This document shows, one piece after another, positions 24,022-34,921 of a stretch of 64,000 nucleotides of DNA. The translations under genes and the position numbers were made by a program. How positions within the stretch are numbered: position 1 is the first letter of the stretch; each line of letters opens with the position of its first letter. Origin of the DNA: Phialophora verrucosa (Eukaryota; Ascomycota; Eurotiomycetes; Chaetothyriales; Herpotrichiellaceae); NCBI GenBank assembly GCA_002099365.1, contig MSED01000002.1, positions 2,852,001-2,916,000 on the forward strand, in the 5' to 3' direction. The notes below the pieces were generated by a model, which was given only the letters and a program-made list of their open reading frames with translations, was not told where the DNA came from and searched no databases.

Positions 24022-24593
24022 CTTCACGGACGAGCGAGCGGTCTCGGGAAAGGGAAGGAAGTTACTGTAATAGTATAGAGAAACCCACTCCACAAATTGG
24101 AAGTCGTACAGCACGGCATTTCCAGGCCGAAAGTCTTAACCTAAATAGAGGTACAATGCGAAGTGCCGGGCTGTCTATCCTGACGTATTAACTGTACAGG
24201 GGTACTGTATAATAAGCATAGGCGTAACCATAACCATAAGCGATGAGACAGGGACGTACTCAGTAGAGGCCAAGACGCAGGTCACGGATATGCATATGCA
24301 TGTATGCATGGGTGCGTATGCGTGCATGGATTGTAACCTACCTACATATCTGCATGTCTGCTTATCAACATTCATACCTCCCCATCCACCTACTGGTTAC
24401 TTGCGCTTATCAAGTACCTGCCTTCCTATCTACATACTCTGGACCTTCCTACATGCACGCATACGGAGTACATACGCGTATACTTTCCCACACAATTCCC
24501 TGCGAAAATCATACCCATTCTTGATCTTACAGTAAGCAGCGTCATGGTCTCCCCAACGCGAGAGAAGGTGTATACAGTAGGTACGCACTCGTA

Positions 24594-24611
24594 TGTATGT
24601 ATGTATGTATG
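24594..24611. repeat. GTAT microsatellite
   Basis: Tandem GTAT units in the sequence between CTC and GAGCC near 24590-24615, about five copies. Confidence 0.8.
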
Positions 24612-26040
24612 AGCCGAGTGGATTCACTCACCGACCGTGCAATGCGATCCAATCCAATCTCGGCACCGGCACCGGCACAGGGACTACAGGGCACACGTGT
24701 ACGTCCCGGCAACAAGGGACAGAGAAGCCCCACGAGCGAAGAGCCGCAGGAGAAGAGAAGCAGACGAGCACCAGGTAAGCAAGGACGCTGTACATAGGCT
24801 GCTGTACACATCCACATGCAACCTCCGAATGAGAGAGGGTCACAGGGTACATAACATCAATGGGATGGCGCGATCGGTGTCTCCATACTCATGTACATGG
24901 TACGGAGTACATAGGTAGGGACGTAGGCTATTGACATGTAATGTCTACCTGCGCCGTTCTGTATGTATAGGTCACATAACTACATACTGTGTAATACTGC
25001 GTACTGCGTGCTGACTACTCCAGTAGGCTATGTGCCATGTACCGAGGCCGAGACGTGTCGATAGCCTATGAGTGTGGTGGGGAGGCTCGGTAGGTTACTC
25101 ATATTATGGGTACTCGGTATTCATGTGGGCAATTAAGTCCGTGGAAAGTGTTGAGTACCGAGTACATGCTACTTTACTGTACACACTACACGGGCACACG
25201 GGGCATGGTTATGAGGTATGTACTGGTACTTCGGTACGACACTCGGTACTTGGACACGACAGTGCAAGACAGACACAGGCAGAGGCACAGGCCATGCACG
25301 CATGCATGCGTGGCATGATCGGTGGGGGCCGCCTATACGTTTGCAGCCCCGGTGTGCCTGTCGATCGGAGGGGAGACCTCCTTGACTGCTTGCTGTAGCC
25401 TTTCGACACTCCGTCCGGAACGTAGTGTATGCCCCATGGCACACTGCCACTACCTTGCACGAGTACTACATAGCATGACTACTGTGGTAGTGTGGTGTAC
25501 TGCAAGCACCCTCGTGTTCGCGTTGAGTGACTCACTCATCTGGGTTCAGCCTCGCTCGCTGCTGCGCCATGTGCAGAGTTCAACTCAGTATACGAACCCT
25601 GCGCCTACATTGGAACAGATGGTATCCGTATCCCTGTTGTTGTCTGTGACACGAGTACGAAGGCGATAAATTAAGGTGCCTACGGACTGCGTAGTTTGAG
25701 GCTCGAGACGAGGATTCCCTTGCCATGGTAGCACAGTGCATGGCCGCCCTTGGCCTTGCGTCTGAAACGTGGTTCATTGGTTGTGCCTCGTGTTCGGGTC
25801 GCCTTGGTCAGGATACGAGATTGACCACGTTTTATCGCCCCAAGACTGCACTGCCTCTCTGGCACTGCACCGGAGGATGGCCTGCGCTGGACCGACGATT
25901 CTGCGGTGCTACAGTATGTACAAGGTATGTACTGTGGTCAGAGAAGTGGCATTGTTGGCCTTTGTCGCTCGAGATGTCTAGGCATGAACCGCCAATGCAA
26001 GGATACAGGTTTGGAGCCTGTTTGCTCGTGCAGTACTGGT

Positions 26041-26140
26041 TCCTTGCTCATTGCTCTGGTTCCTGGCTCTTTGCTCTGGCTCCTGGCTCTTTGCTCTGGC
26101 TCCTGGCTCTTTGCTCTGGCTCCTGGCTCTTTGCTCTGGC
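26041..26140. repeat. 20-bp minisatellite, four perfect copies plus one degenerate
   Basis: Unit TCCTGGCTCTTTGCTCTGGC occurs four times without a mismatch at 26061-26140. A degenerate fifth copy is at 26041-26060. It ends two bases before the stop codon of the convergent PRP4 gene (stop at 26143-26145), so it lies in that gene's 3' untranslated region. Confidence 0.95.
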
Positions 26141-26142
26141 TC

Positions 26143-27892
26143 TCATACGCCTTGTCCATCGTCACGGCCCCACAACTTCACAGTTCTATCATGCCCACTA
26201 CTGGCGATCCACTTTGCGTCGTTTGTAATGTCGACACTGAGCACATTGCCTGAGTGGCCGCTCAATTGCTTGACGAACGACCAGTCGTCCGCCGAATAGA
26301 TGTTGACATTCTTGTCGAATCCGCTGGTCACGAAAAAAGTACCAGCTTTTCGAGGGTGGTGTTCTTGTCTCACACTGTTGCTCTCCACAAGAGATGATTT
26401 ATCGCCATCCAGGCCCTTGAACCATCGTAGGTCTGACACATTTCCATTGTGCGCACCTATTCCACCAACGCTGCGGACCTGCCGAAGGTCCCAGCATTTG
26501 ACCCATCCGTCTCCGGACCCTGAGAGGACGCGATAGTTATCGATGCCCCAATCCAGGCTGAAGATCTCGCGAATGTGCCCTTCTAAGATCATGACGGTAC
26601 GGCCGGTTCGAAGGTCCCATATACGGCCGATACTGTCGAATCCTCCGCTCGCGAGGAGAGATCCATCTGTGTTGAAGGCGACGGCGAAGACTTGTCTTGA
26701 ATGGCCTTCCTGGAGTAAGAGCTCTGTTGTCGTCTCGACGTCCCATAACCGCCAGGTGGTGTCAAAGGACGCGGACGCTAAGTATTTCCCCGATGGATGG
26801 AACTCGACTCGACATACACGATCTGTATGTCCCTGGAGGGTCGCTACTGGCGTTTCCTGGGTCAAGGACCAGAGGTGTATATCGCTTGCGCCGCCTTGTC
26901 CACCGGCTCCACTTGCTAAGTTGAGCGAACCGGGAGAAACGTTTGAGTCGGGCAATGTCGCACCAGGATACCAAGCGATACCGCCGACTATCCCAGTATG
27001 CCCTCTTAACGTAACCCTCTCTTCCAGGTTAGGAACATCGAGCAATTTGATGCCGCCGCCCCAGTTTCCAGCCGCAATGACCTCCCCGTTGGGCGCAAAA
27101 CGAGTGATACTGATCGGCCGCTCTCCTGCAATTTGCGTACCGAACAGTTCAAACCCCTGCAACTTCTCTTTTATCTCCTTGCGATGTTTGATGTGTGTGC
27201 GGAGGGGGATTGTTGAGTCTTCCCGTTGCCTCTGTATGCGAGCTTTTGCTCTTGGTAATGAATAGCGCGCGATCTGCCTCCTGGCTTCAAGGAGCTCTGG
27301 TAGTCCCTCTGTGTAGAATTCCTCTTCTTGATCAGCTGCCTCGTCCGTCTCTCGCATTTGTACATCGGCCACAGATTCGTCTCGGTCTGCGGTATCCTGC
27401 TGGTCGAGCAGGAGCTCCCGCAGACGGTCTCTTCTCTCGGCTGGGCCTTCTCCGAAAAGTGTGACTGGCTGCCCAAGTTCTCGTAACCGCGCCCTTACTC
27501 TGCCGTCGTCCGTGGGGACTGCCAACATGGCAAGTCTTCGCTTTCGGTCAAACTGAGAGAGAATGGCTGACGCCTTCTCCGGAGCGACGCCGCCCGCTCC
27601 AGTAGGTATCTCATAGTTTCGGTCAATGGCTGGCGCAGAGGGAATTAGCCGGAGGGAATTAGTGTTTCGAACACATGCAGCACTCACGAATGTTGGCCAA
27701 ATCAACACCCATTTCAGTGTCCTGCATCTCAGCCATTTCCGTCAGCCATGCTTGTCTTCTGTTGGCGGTTCGCGTACAGAGACGCTCGAGCCTTGGAGGC
27801 AAATGTAAATAAAGAGGTGCGCGGAAACATGGTGAGTGGTTTCTTACCTGAGGCTCCTCCTCCACAAATGGTTGACGCGATGGATGTATCAT
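26143..27892 (-). CDS. prp4: U4/U6 snRNP protein PRP4 (SFM domain plus WD40)
   Basis: Exons 27892-27848, 27784-27688 and 27629-26143 encode 542 residues. The splicing-factor motif lies at about residues 65-115 (RKRRLAMLAVPTDDGRVRARL, then GQPVTLFGEGPAERRDRL), the PRP4/SFM signature. After an acidic linker and a basic segment come seven WD40 repeats: ISITRFAPNGEVIAAGNW, LRGHTGIVGGIAWYPG, LQGHTDRVCRVEFHPSGKYL, EGHSRQVFAVAFNTDGS, EGHIREIFSLDWG, GAHNGNVSDLRW, SGHSGNVLSVDITNDAKW. It acts in the tri-snRNP during pre-mRNA splicing in the nucleus. The first intron join uses a GAG acceptor and is the least certain part. The gene shares a 492-bp divergent promoter with the symplekin gene. Confidence 0.9.
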
Positions 27893-28384
27893 GGCGCCGA
27901 TAATCGATGGGCTCTCCAGGTGAGGGAGATTAGTATGCGAAGGGTGTCTGATCGAAGCTCGGAGAGGAGCCAGCGAGTGCTTTCAGTAGCAATGTGTATC
28001 AGCGCAAGTCACAAAAAGTTGAGAGGGCAAGAAGACCAGGCTGCTGCGTCATTGGCTGCAAGGCTCCGCAGTTGGAGGCTCGAAGTGCGTCTCATCATCA
28101 CTTCGGATGTCTGTCACTTTGGCTTTCGCTCTCACCTTACTGTGAATTCGAGATTGACGCTGTATATTAGTTTAATCGACCCTTTCTACGCGTCAGACTT
28201 CGACTGCTGTTTTAACAGTTAATTTGACCCTTCATACCAACACCGAAGCCTCCCCGACTCCATGCCGCTGCGCTCGACATCCCTCCAACCAAACCAAACA
28301 AACGCTTCTCCAGCTTGCCAATCCGTAGAATCGTGCATCTGCCTGATCATTGCGCCCCGTTGATCTGCACGCCGTGTCCTCGTC
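27893..28384. promoter_or_regulatory. Divergent promoter, PRP4 / symplekin
   Basis: 492 bp between the ATG codons of two divergently transcribed RNA-processing genes. No TATA-like element stands out and no other gene fits. Confidence 0.5.
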
Positions 28385-30797
28385 ATGACTGGTGTGGCAG
28401 CTTCGGCGGCGGAGATGATCCCCCAACTCGAAGCGGCGCGTAAACTCGCTTTGAGCGATCCTCAAGTATACAATCAAGTTCTCCCTGGCATCTTACCCAT
28501 CATCGGTCCCTCTGGCCATGTTGAGGTTCGACGATGGGGTGCGGAATTCCTTGCCGAAGCCTTCGCGAGCCCTTCTCTGCCTAATACACAAAAGGAGCAA
28601 CTCTCATCGGAAGTACTCCCTACGCTTCGAGCGATGTTGGATTCGCCGGGGGAGGATCCCGCAGTCACAAAGAGCGCAGTTCAAGCAGCTGCTAGTCTAT
28701 ACCCGCTGGTTTTCAGACGAGTGTACGTGTGGGACATATAGCAATGATACCAAGACAAGTCCTGACAGCTTCCCTAGAATATCGCATCCCACAGAATCTA
28801 CATTATGGCAGGAAATGAGCCGGATAAAGTTGAACATCCTCCAGCGGATGGACTCTGCCCCCATAGCGGTCCGAATTTGCTGCGTCAAGTTTGTACAGAA
28901 AGTCGTCCAAGTAGAGACGCCCGGTCTGATATCAGATCCACGGGTGAGTTGACCTGCCTATGTATTCGGACGTCTCCATGCTAACCCTGTCCAGCGTCCT
29001 GAGCAGAATGAGACGTCAATTGCGCTGGTTCCACGAACACACCCGTTATTACAACTCCCCAATCTCGAGGCTGAAGCGTCCGGTCTGCTGGACAGGCTGT
29101 TGAGTGTGTTCCAGGAAAATTCGGTGGACCCCATATTGGTCGACGCCACACTGAGCTGTGTGGCCATCCTCATCAGAAGTCGGCCCTCTATCTCCACCAA
29201 GATTGTCTCTGCGATCCTCAATTTCAATCCAATGAAACAGGCAAATGCTCCCATGACACCGCGACTGATGGTGATTGTGAGATCAATGGAACGAACGACC
29301 AGGGCTCTGCTAAGATGGGTTTTGAGGGCAGTCCCTAGCCATCCGATGGAACAAAAGATCCAGGGATACCTCATGCGTCTACAGCAATCCCGTACCGCGT
29401 TATTCTCTGAATCCACAGCTCAGAAACGCCCGGCGGAACCTACTGATGGACTGGACGACGCGAAAAGGCAGAGATTGATGGGAGCCACCCGAAAATATCC
29501 ACCCATGCCACCTCCGCCAAATTCCTTTTCCCACCTATTCACCCTCACCGAAGACGTTAGCCTGCAGCAATTCGACGTCACGCTCCTGCCCGCCGACATT
29601 GTCAGCACCGTGACTACCGTCTTGCTGCAGCATGTGGATGCCGGGTCTCTAGACGAGGCAATCAATGCTATTCGACAGAGGTATACCCATCTACAGAAAA
29701 TGGACCAGACCACACGCGTTCCAGATGTACCCCTGCTAGGCCCGACGGGTATTGATGACGAAGACGACTACGATCCGGAACTTGCTGCTAGTTCAGATCA
29801 CGCACTGTCTCAAACCACGGAAAAAGCATTAGAAGAGCTCGCACAGCCTGCTATTGAGTTGGGGCCCTTTGAGCTGCCAAAGCCTCCTCCTTTGACTAGC
29901 GCCGAAGTAGCCACTCTAGCAGACCAGACCGTTGCCCACGTCTTTCAGCTTGTCGCTTCTCTAGATGCGGCTGGACTATCCCATACTAAGCAGAAGTTGG
30001 GTTTGAACCGCATAGCTGCCAGCTCCAACGACCGGGATTCCTGGGCGACAATTCTTATGCGTCTCGCAACCAGGGCACCCTCAGGCCTGAGTGATCTCGC
30101 CGATGTCTTGACCGATGAAGAGATAGATACGGCCAACAACCAACTCATCAAGCAGGAGAACGCCGACGAGCCATCAAATGTGGCGAATCGCATCCGCCAA
30201 ACTCTATTCATGTACGTCCTTGAAGATTTCCGACCGCGCCTTAACATGGCAATTTCTTGGCTCACCGAAGAATGGTATACCGACAAGCTGGCCGCCAAGT
30301 TACGTCCCGAGCTGGGTCATCTACCAAACTATACGCGATGGGTAAATCGGCTGGTCGATCGTCTACTCCCTTATCTTGATGCCCGCGACAAGAACCTTCT
30401 GATTCGCTTTCTCTCCGAGATTCCTAGCATTGACCGCGAAGTTCTTGACAGAGTTAAGACACTAGCGAGAGATCCTGAGAGGATCAGCATGTGTATTCTT
30501 GCGATGCAATACCTACTCATGATGCGACCGCCTGTCAGAGAGGTTGTCTTGGACACCATTGAAAGCATATGGCACGAGGGAGATGAGCAGGTCAAGCAGG
30601 CTACTATCAAAGTGCTGAACAAATGGCGGCCCGGGTTTCTTCAAACGGTAGCGAAGAAGGAAGAGGAAGTCAGTGAGGAGACCAAGCCGGACTTGAACGG
30701 GGTGAAGAATCCTGCTGTTGAGGCTGTTCCAGGACAAATGGATCCTACGCCTGTCGATCCGAGGAGGAGAAAACAAATGGCTGCTGCGACTGGATAA
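28385..30797 (+). CDS. Symplekin/Pta1-like cleavage and polyadenylation factor subunit
   Basis: Exons 28385-28722, 28778-28943 and 28995-30797 encode 768 residues. The N-terminal half is a helical HEAT-like scaffold (VRRWGAEFLAEAFASP, SAVQAAASLYPLVFRRV, WQEMSRIKLNILQRMD, PIAVRICCVKFVQKVVQ, ETPGLISDPR), the symplekin/Pta1 N-terminal domain (DUF3453). The next segments (LLDRLLSVFQENSVDPILVD, ILIRSRPSISTKIVSAIL) continue the repeats. Around residue 335, KRPAEPTDGLDDAKRQR is a likely nuclear localisation signal. Later parts again are helical (EIPSIDREVLDRVK, VRFLS-type repeats). The protein scaffolds the pre-mRNA 3'-end processing complex in the nucleus. Both introns have good donors, and the first has CCTGAC before its acceptor. 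Confidence 0.88.
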
Positions 30798-31103
30798 ATA
30801 CAGACATGCCACTGTACCACCATCAACGCTCTGCATTTAATTGCTGATCTGAAGCTCATGATTCAAACTCTGCGGGTGACAGATGCGGAATGCGAAAAGC
30901 TTTCTTTCCCCCGAACGTGCGTGCCATCTATCATGCATGGCCGTGAAAGAGATCGTGAGGCGTGAGACCAAGAGACAGCACCAAAGTTATATACTCGGCA
31001 ATACACTCAGGCAGGGACCTACCTACCGCCCTTCTATCACTTAATCACTCACTCCTATAGTGGCATGACTATCTCCCGCATAACTACAGTACCTGCCCCT
31101 GCC
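30798..31103. other. Short convergent intergenic region
   Basis: About 300 bp between the 3' ends of the symplekin and ACT-domain genes. Nothing recognised. Confidence 0.5.
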
Positions 31104-31709
31104 CTAATCCCCGTGTCCCCCGTTCAACAATACCTTCACCGCCTCGTCCGCCCTCTCCACCGGTACGAACAGATGATCGTGAAAGAACCCAGCCACGGGA
31201 TTGACGCTGATGCCGCGCTCCGCCAACCTGGTCGCCAACACGGCCATGAATCCGACGGCCGAGAGCGAGGAGTGCACATTACATGTCAGGAGGCGGGACG
31301 GGTACGTGCATGTGAGAGGGCAGTGTTCGCGACGGAACTGGTCCTGGTACCGCTCCGCCACATCGCGCCGGAGTATTAATGTGATTTGATCTTGATCCTG
31401 GCTTTGACCGCGCTCGTCAAGGGGACGACTGGGAGTGCACGGTTCGCGGAAGAAAAGCAGAATGTCGGATAAAGGGATGGGAAAGCCGGAGCCGGAGCCG
31501 CTCCCGCTCCCTTTCGCTGTCCCATTGAAGCGCGTTGCCGGAACCGTCGCGAAGACGTATGTTTCTGGGTCGATTGTGATTTTGAGGCTGGAGAGGAGGG
31601 AATCTAGGGATGTCTCGCCCGAGGTTGCTGCTGCTGCTGCTACTCCTCCAGCCGCGGTTGCCGCTGCTGGGGGAGGGGTGTTTGTCGAAGACGACTCTCT
31701 TACTGACAT
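31104..31709 (-). CDS. ACT-domain protein
   Basis: A single exon of 201 residues beginning MSVRESSSTNTPPPAAA. The Ala/Thr-rich leader is followed by SLDSLLSSLKITIDPETYVF and the ACT_7/DUF2241-like fold: ITLILRRDVAERY, CNVHSSLSAVGFMAVLATRLAE, RGISVNPVAGFFHDHLFVP and VERADEAVKVLL. This family is predicted to bind small ligands such as amino acids and is conserved from bacteria to fungi without a defined role. A (GS)n-coded loop (KGSGSGSGSGFP) interrupts the middle. The start at 31709 was chosen because upstream in-frame sequence lacks ATG. Confidence 0.8.
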   Translation of the reverse strand: MSVRESSSTNTPPPAAATAAGGVAAAAATSGETSLDSLLSSLKITIDPETYVFATVPATRFNGTAKGSGSGSGSGFPIPLSDILLFFREPCTPSRPLDERGQSQDQDQITLILRRDVAERYQDQFRREHCPLTCTYPSRLLTCNVHSSLSAVGFMAVLATRLAERGISVNPVAGFFHDHLFVPVERADEAVKVLLNGGHGD

Positions 31710-32894
31710 TGTCGACGGGGGATTATCTGTCCACCTGGCGAGGCCCTGTTGTTCAATGAATTGACTTCGAGCCTGGTCGGCCGGGGCGTCTCGAGTGAGC
31801 GGTTCAAGGTAGACAGGATCAAGATCGAAGAACACTCATGGCTCAGGCTCAGACTCCGACTCCGACTCAGATATCCTATTAATACTTTCCCGTTTTCGAT
31901 TCCTTCTATCTGGAATCGAACCTGATTTTATTTTGACATGTACGCCTTCCACACTGCTGGGTCGTCGGGATTGATCATCTGATGTTGCCATTGTCAAAAG
32001 GCGCGGCTCTCTTCAGTTGCCACAAGTTTCCGGCCCGCGCCCGCCAGCCGAGCCCGCCTTACGACATTTTGGGGTGAGCGATCAGTTGAATCCGCGACGT
32101 GATTCAATGGCAGAGACGTCGTTTACTGTGTGATTAGACGCCCACGATGAAGATGACCAAAGACTGAGCTCGCCGAACATGATCTCTCCCTGATTTTAGC
32201 TATAGATGTAACATAACAACTGCGTCGGTCCTGGTCACTTCACTCCACAGATGAACTCGTCTGTGGACTTGAGTGTTGTCACTTTGATTACCATCTATCT
32301 GCAGCTCTTGGATTGGTTGACACCCGGTGCTATCCCTGTCTCTTTTGTCGTTTTCATCCCTTCCTGTTCCTCTCTCTCTGCTTGTCTGGTTCCTAAGTCT
32401 CGCGCTTTCCCTTCGGATGGAAATTGAAGCCTCGTTTCAGGTTGTTGAAGCACTACCGAGCCACCTCCTGAGCGCCAGTGGAGAGTGTGATACCATGAGT
32501 TGGCTGCCCCCATTACAGGTTTTGACAAACGCACGTTGACGTGTAAGGACGGGTTCTGATGATAACGGCTGGTTGTCCCGTAAAGGCCGTTACTGTTTTA
32601 GTAGGGTGGGCTGCATTTGAGGCCTGGATAGGATCCCTGTTTCGAGGGCGTCTACCGGGGTGGATATGATAATGTCAGGATCATTCGGAGATGCAGCTTT
32701 CTACACGACACAATCGACATGCCGGTTGGACTAATACGTCCTCGTACTACCCCTTAAAGCACCTTAATACACATTCTCGTCTCGACATCCATGATAGGAT
32801 CCCCTTCATTGCCCCGTATAGACAGACTTTTGATGCCACATCAGCTTCAACAGATCTTCGGCCTGTTGAGTCGGGCTGGATTACAGCATCCCGG
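31710..32894. other. Intergenic
   Basis: 1.2 kb upstream of the ACT-domain gene and downstream of the LtrA-like gene. A GGTTCGATTCC-like tRNA B-box match (minus strand, near 31911-31922) has no supporting A box or stems. No gene found. Confidence 0.5.
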
Positions 32895-34587
32895 CTACGG
32901 GATTCCCACATCCGGCCCTGAAGACACCCCGTCCTCCTGCACATCAGGTCGCAAAGCCACGACGTCCTCCTCCGAACTGTCATCTGCTGTCAGGTTCCAG
33001 CTTTCGAATAGAGCGGCACACTTCTCTAAGCCACCAATGAGCTCCCACGCAACCACACATACGAGCATTCCGGCCCCGATCGAGACAAGGGCGGTGGGAC
33101 TCAATTGCTTCTCTGGTGCGAGCGGAAGAAGTACGAACACCACAGACACCAGCAGTCTCGGCAACAGGCGCATCGGCTAAACTCACATGTTAGTTGTCTG
33201 CGCACCCTCGCCAAGTTCGAATGAGTGACATGCCTTGGAGAGCAGCAAGAATCCGGAGGGATCCTCATCTTTATACATGACGGCAATCAGGAACAGACAG
33301 AATGTTCCCAAGCCTAACCCACCACCCCATAGCCAGCGTTGGCCGGCACTCAGCTCATCGTTGGGAACGGTGGCAGCGCAGATGTGGCCCCCTACCATCA
33401 GTCCGGCAGACAGCGGCAGATGGATCAAGAGCCAGGCGAACGAACTCCAGACGGCGCGACGAATGGGGTGAGTACTCTCGGTTCCGCCATCGCAATAGTC
33501 ATACATCGAATTGAAACAGAATGCGATGATCAGAGTCTCAACGGCCCGGAGGGTCTTGAGCGTGATGGCCCCTTCGGCCGGCGACCCTACCAGGATGGCG
33601 TACGTAAATTCACCCAGCACCAGGATCGTGAATGCAGCATGGCGATCGTTTTCATGGTCAATGTCAACGGCCGTCGTATAATCCAGACCAAACCAACGAG
33701 CGATCCAAGGTCCAAAGGTCAAGACATAGGTAGCCTCCTGTTGGATCGAGCTTTCCGGTCAGCAATCAATCACTCAGGCTTTTGGGATTGCCAGTCAGTC
33801 CCACCTCGTAAAAGATCCCAGCGACAGCGATACCAGCCTTGGCCCGAAGACTGACCGATTCAAAGAGGAGCGGGATCCAAATGCACATTCCAACCAAGAT
33901 CATCAAAAAGTACGCTCTGTTCTGAGTCCGATGGTGATGGCTGGCCACGCTGTAGAGTGCATAGAAGCAGATCTGGGAGAAGCGAAGCACCATGTACGTC
34001 GCCACAGTCAGACGCATCGCCGCGGGGTCTTCGGCAACATAGACAGCATTGTTGCCGTAGACCACGAGCAAGGCCATAATCCAGAGAACGCCAGTGCGCT
34101 GGAGGGCGTCGTCATTGTAATAGTTGTTTGCGTTCTCTTTGGCGTCGGCCCAAGCATGCCTGTGAAAAAAGTGAAGTGATGAGTCCAAGTTTGCAAATGA
34201 ACAGGGTTCTTCCCCATCGCGAAGATCCTACCATGCAGGAGCAAATATGAGAATAAATTTGACCAGGTTTGCCCCGGTTGGTTTCTCGGTCAGGTCGTCT
34301 GAGAAGTTGGCGATCTAAAACATCTGGCGGGTCAACAGCCGTCCCAAGCCTGGATCCGCTCGATGCACTCATACAATCGCGACATCTACGACCTCGAGGA
34401 ATCAGCCGGCAGCCAACAGTGTGAGATAGTATTTGGAGGATCGAGACTCACAAAGCAAGTCCAAGAACAGCTCAAACCTCCCAGCCACTCGCTCTTTCTC
34501 AAGCTCTCGCTTAAACTCCCCGCGGTGGAAGTATTGCAGCGCTCGAGGCTTCCGAATGAGGTACCTGCGCTCCTTCAACTCGGTCAT
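32895..34587 (-). CDS. Low-temperature-requirement A (LtrA)-like membrane protein, with an 11-nt exon
   Basis: Exons 34587-34452, 34385-34375, 34314-34232, 34159-33805, 33737-33234 and 33176-32895 encode 456 residues. The LtrA family (PF06772) is a polytopic membrane family of unknown transport function. Signatures: RFELFLDLLYVAIIANFSDD, LVKFILIFAPAWHAWAD, VLWIMALLVVYGNNAVYV, LRFSQICFYALYSV, LTFGPWIARWFGLDYTTAVD, ENDRHAAFTILVLGEFTYAI and LIIAFCFNSMYDYCDGG, then RLLPRLLVSVVFVLLPLA. The second exon is 11 nt (ATGTCGCGATT), needed to build the LLYVAIIANF segment. The last intron (33177-33233) is best read as GC-AG: AAG/GCATGT to TTTAG, with CTAAC 11 nt before the acceptor. The alternatives break the final membrane segment. 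Confidence 0.82.
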
Positions 34588-34921
34588 TTTGGCGCTTTGT
34601 GATCACGATTGGCGATCCTCTGTATACCATCAATCAGTTCTAAGGGACATCTCGAGCCTTAAAAAGAGATCTCAAGAAACCCGGGAGGCTAGCAGAGGAC
34701 GAGAGATCTAGCTTTTATCCAAGGTCTTATTCCTCGGCGTGAGGGGTTGTCAGGGTGCCGCCTATCAAGACACGCCCCTAACATACAGAGTTTCGGGGCA
34801 ACTTTCTGGGTACTTGAGTTGCCACTTGTTTTCATGCAACACGGCGCCACTATGTCAGGCGGCCTTCAGAGGCAGGTACTCTATCAATATTCGCGGACCA
34901 CAACCACTGTCTGGAAGTCGC
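34588..34921. other. Promoter of the LtrA-like gene
   Basis: 334 bp between two minus-strand genes. Nothing else recognised. Confidence 0.5.

Larger units (their letters stand above)
24022..26142. other. Gene-poor low-complexity intergenic region
   Basis: 2.1 kb with no gene. 24180-25270 is dominated by TAC/GTA-rich sequence (GGAGTACATA, TACATAC, ATGCATGC variants), including an about five-copy GTAT run near 24594-24611 and three CACCGG units near 24664-24678. 26041-26140 is a 20-bp minisatellite (separate entry). Open frames here encode only Tyr/Thr/His/Met-rich low-complexity peptides. Confidence 0.6.

Noticed and set aside
25938..26165. Minus-strand frame made of QSKEPGARA-like repeats
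   Set aside because: It is a translation of the 20-bp minisatellite, not a gene.
31911..31922. tRNA B-box-like sequence on the minus strand
   Set aside because: No A box at the right distance and no acceptor or T-stem pairing.
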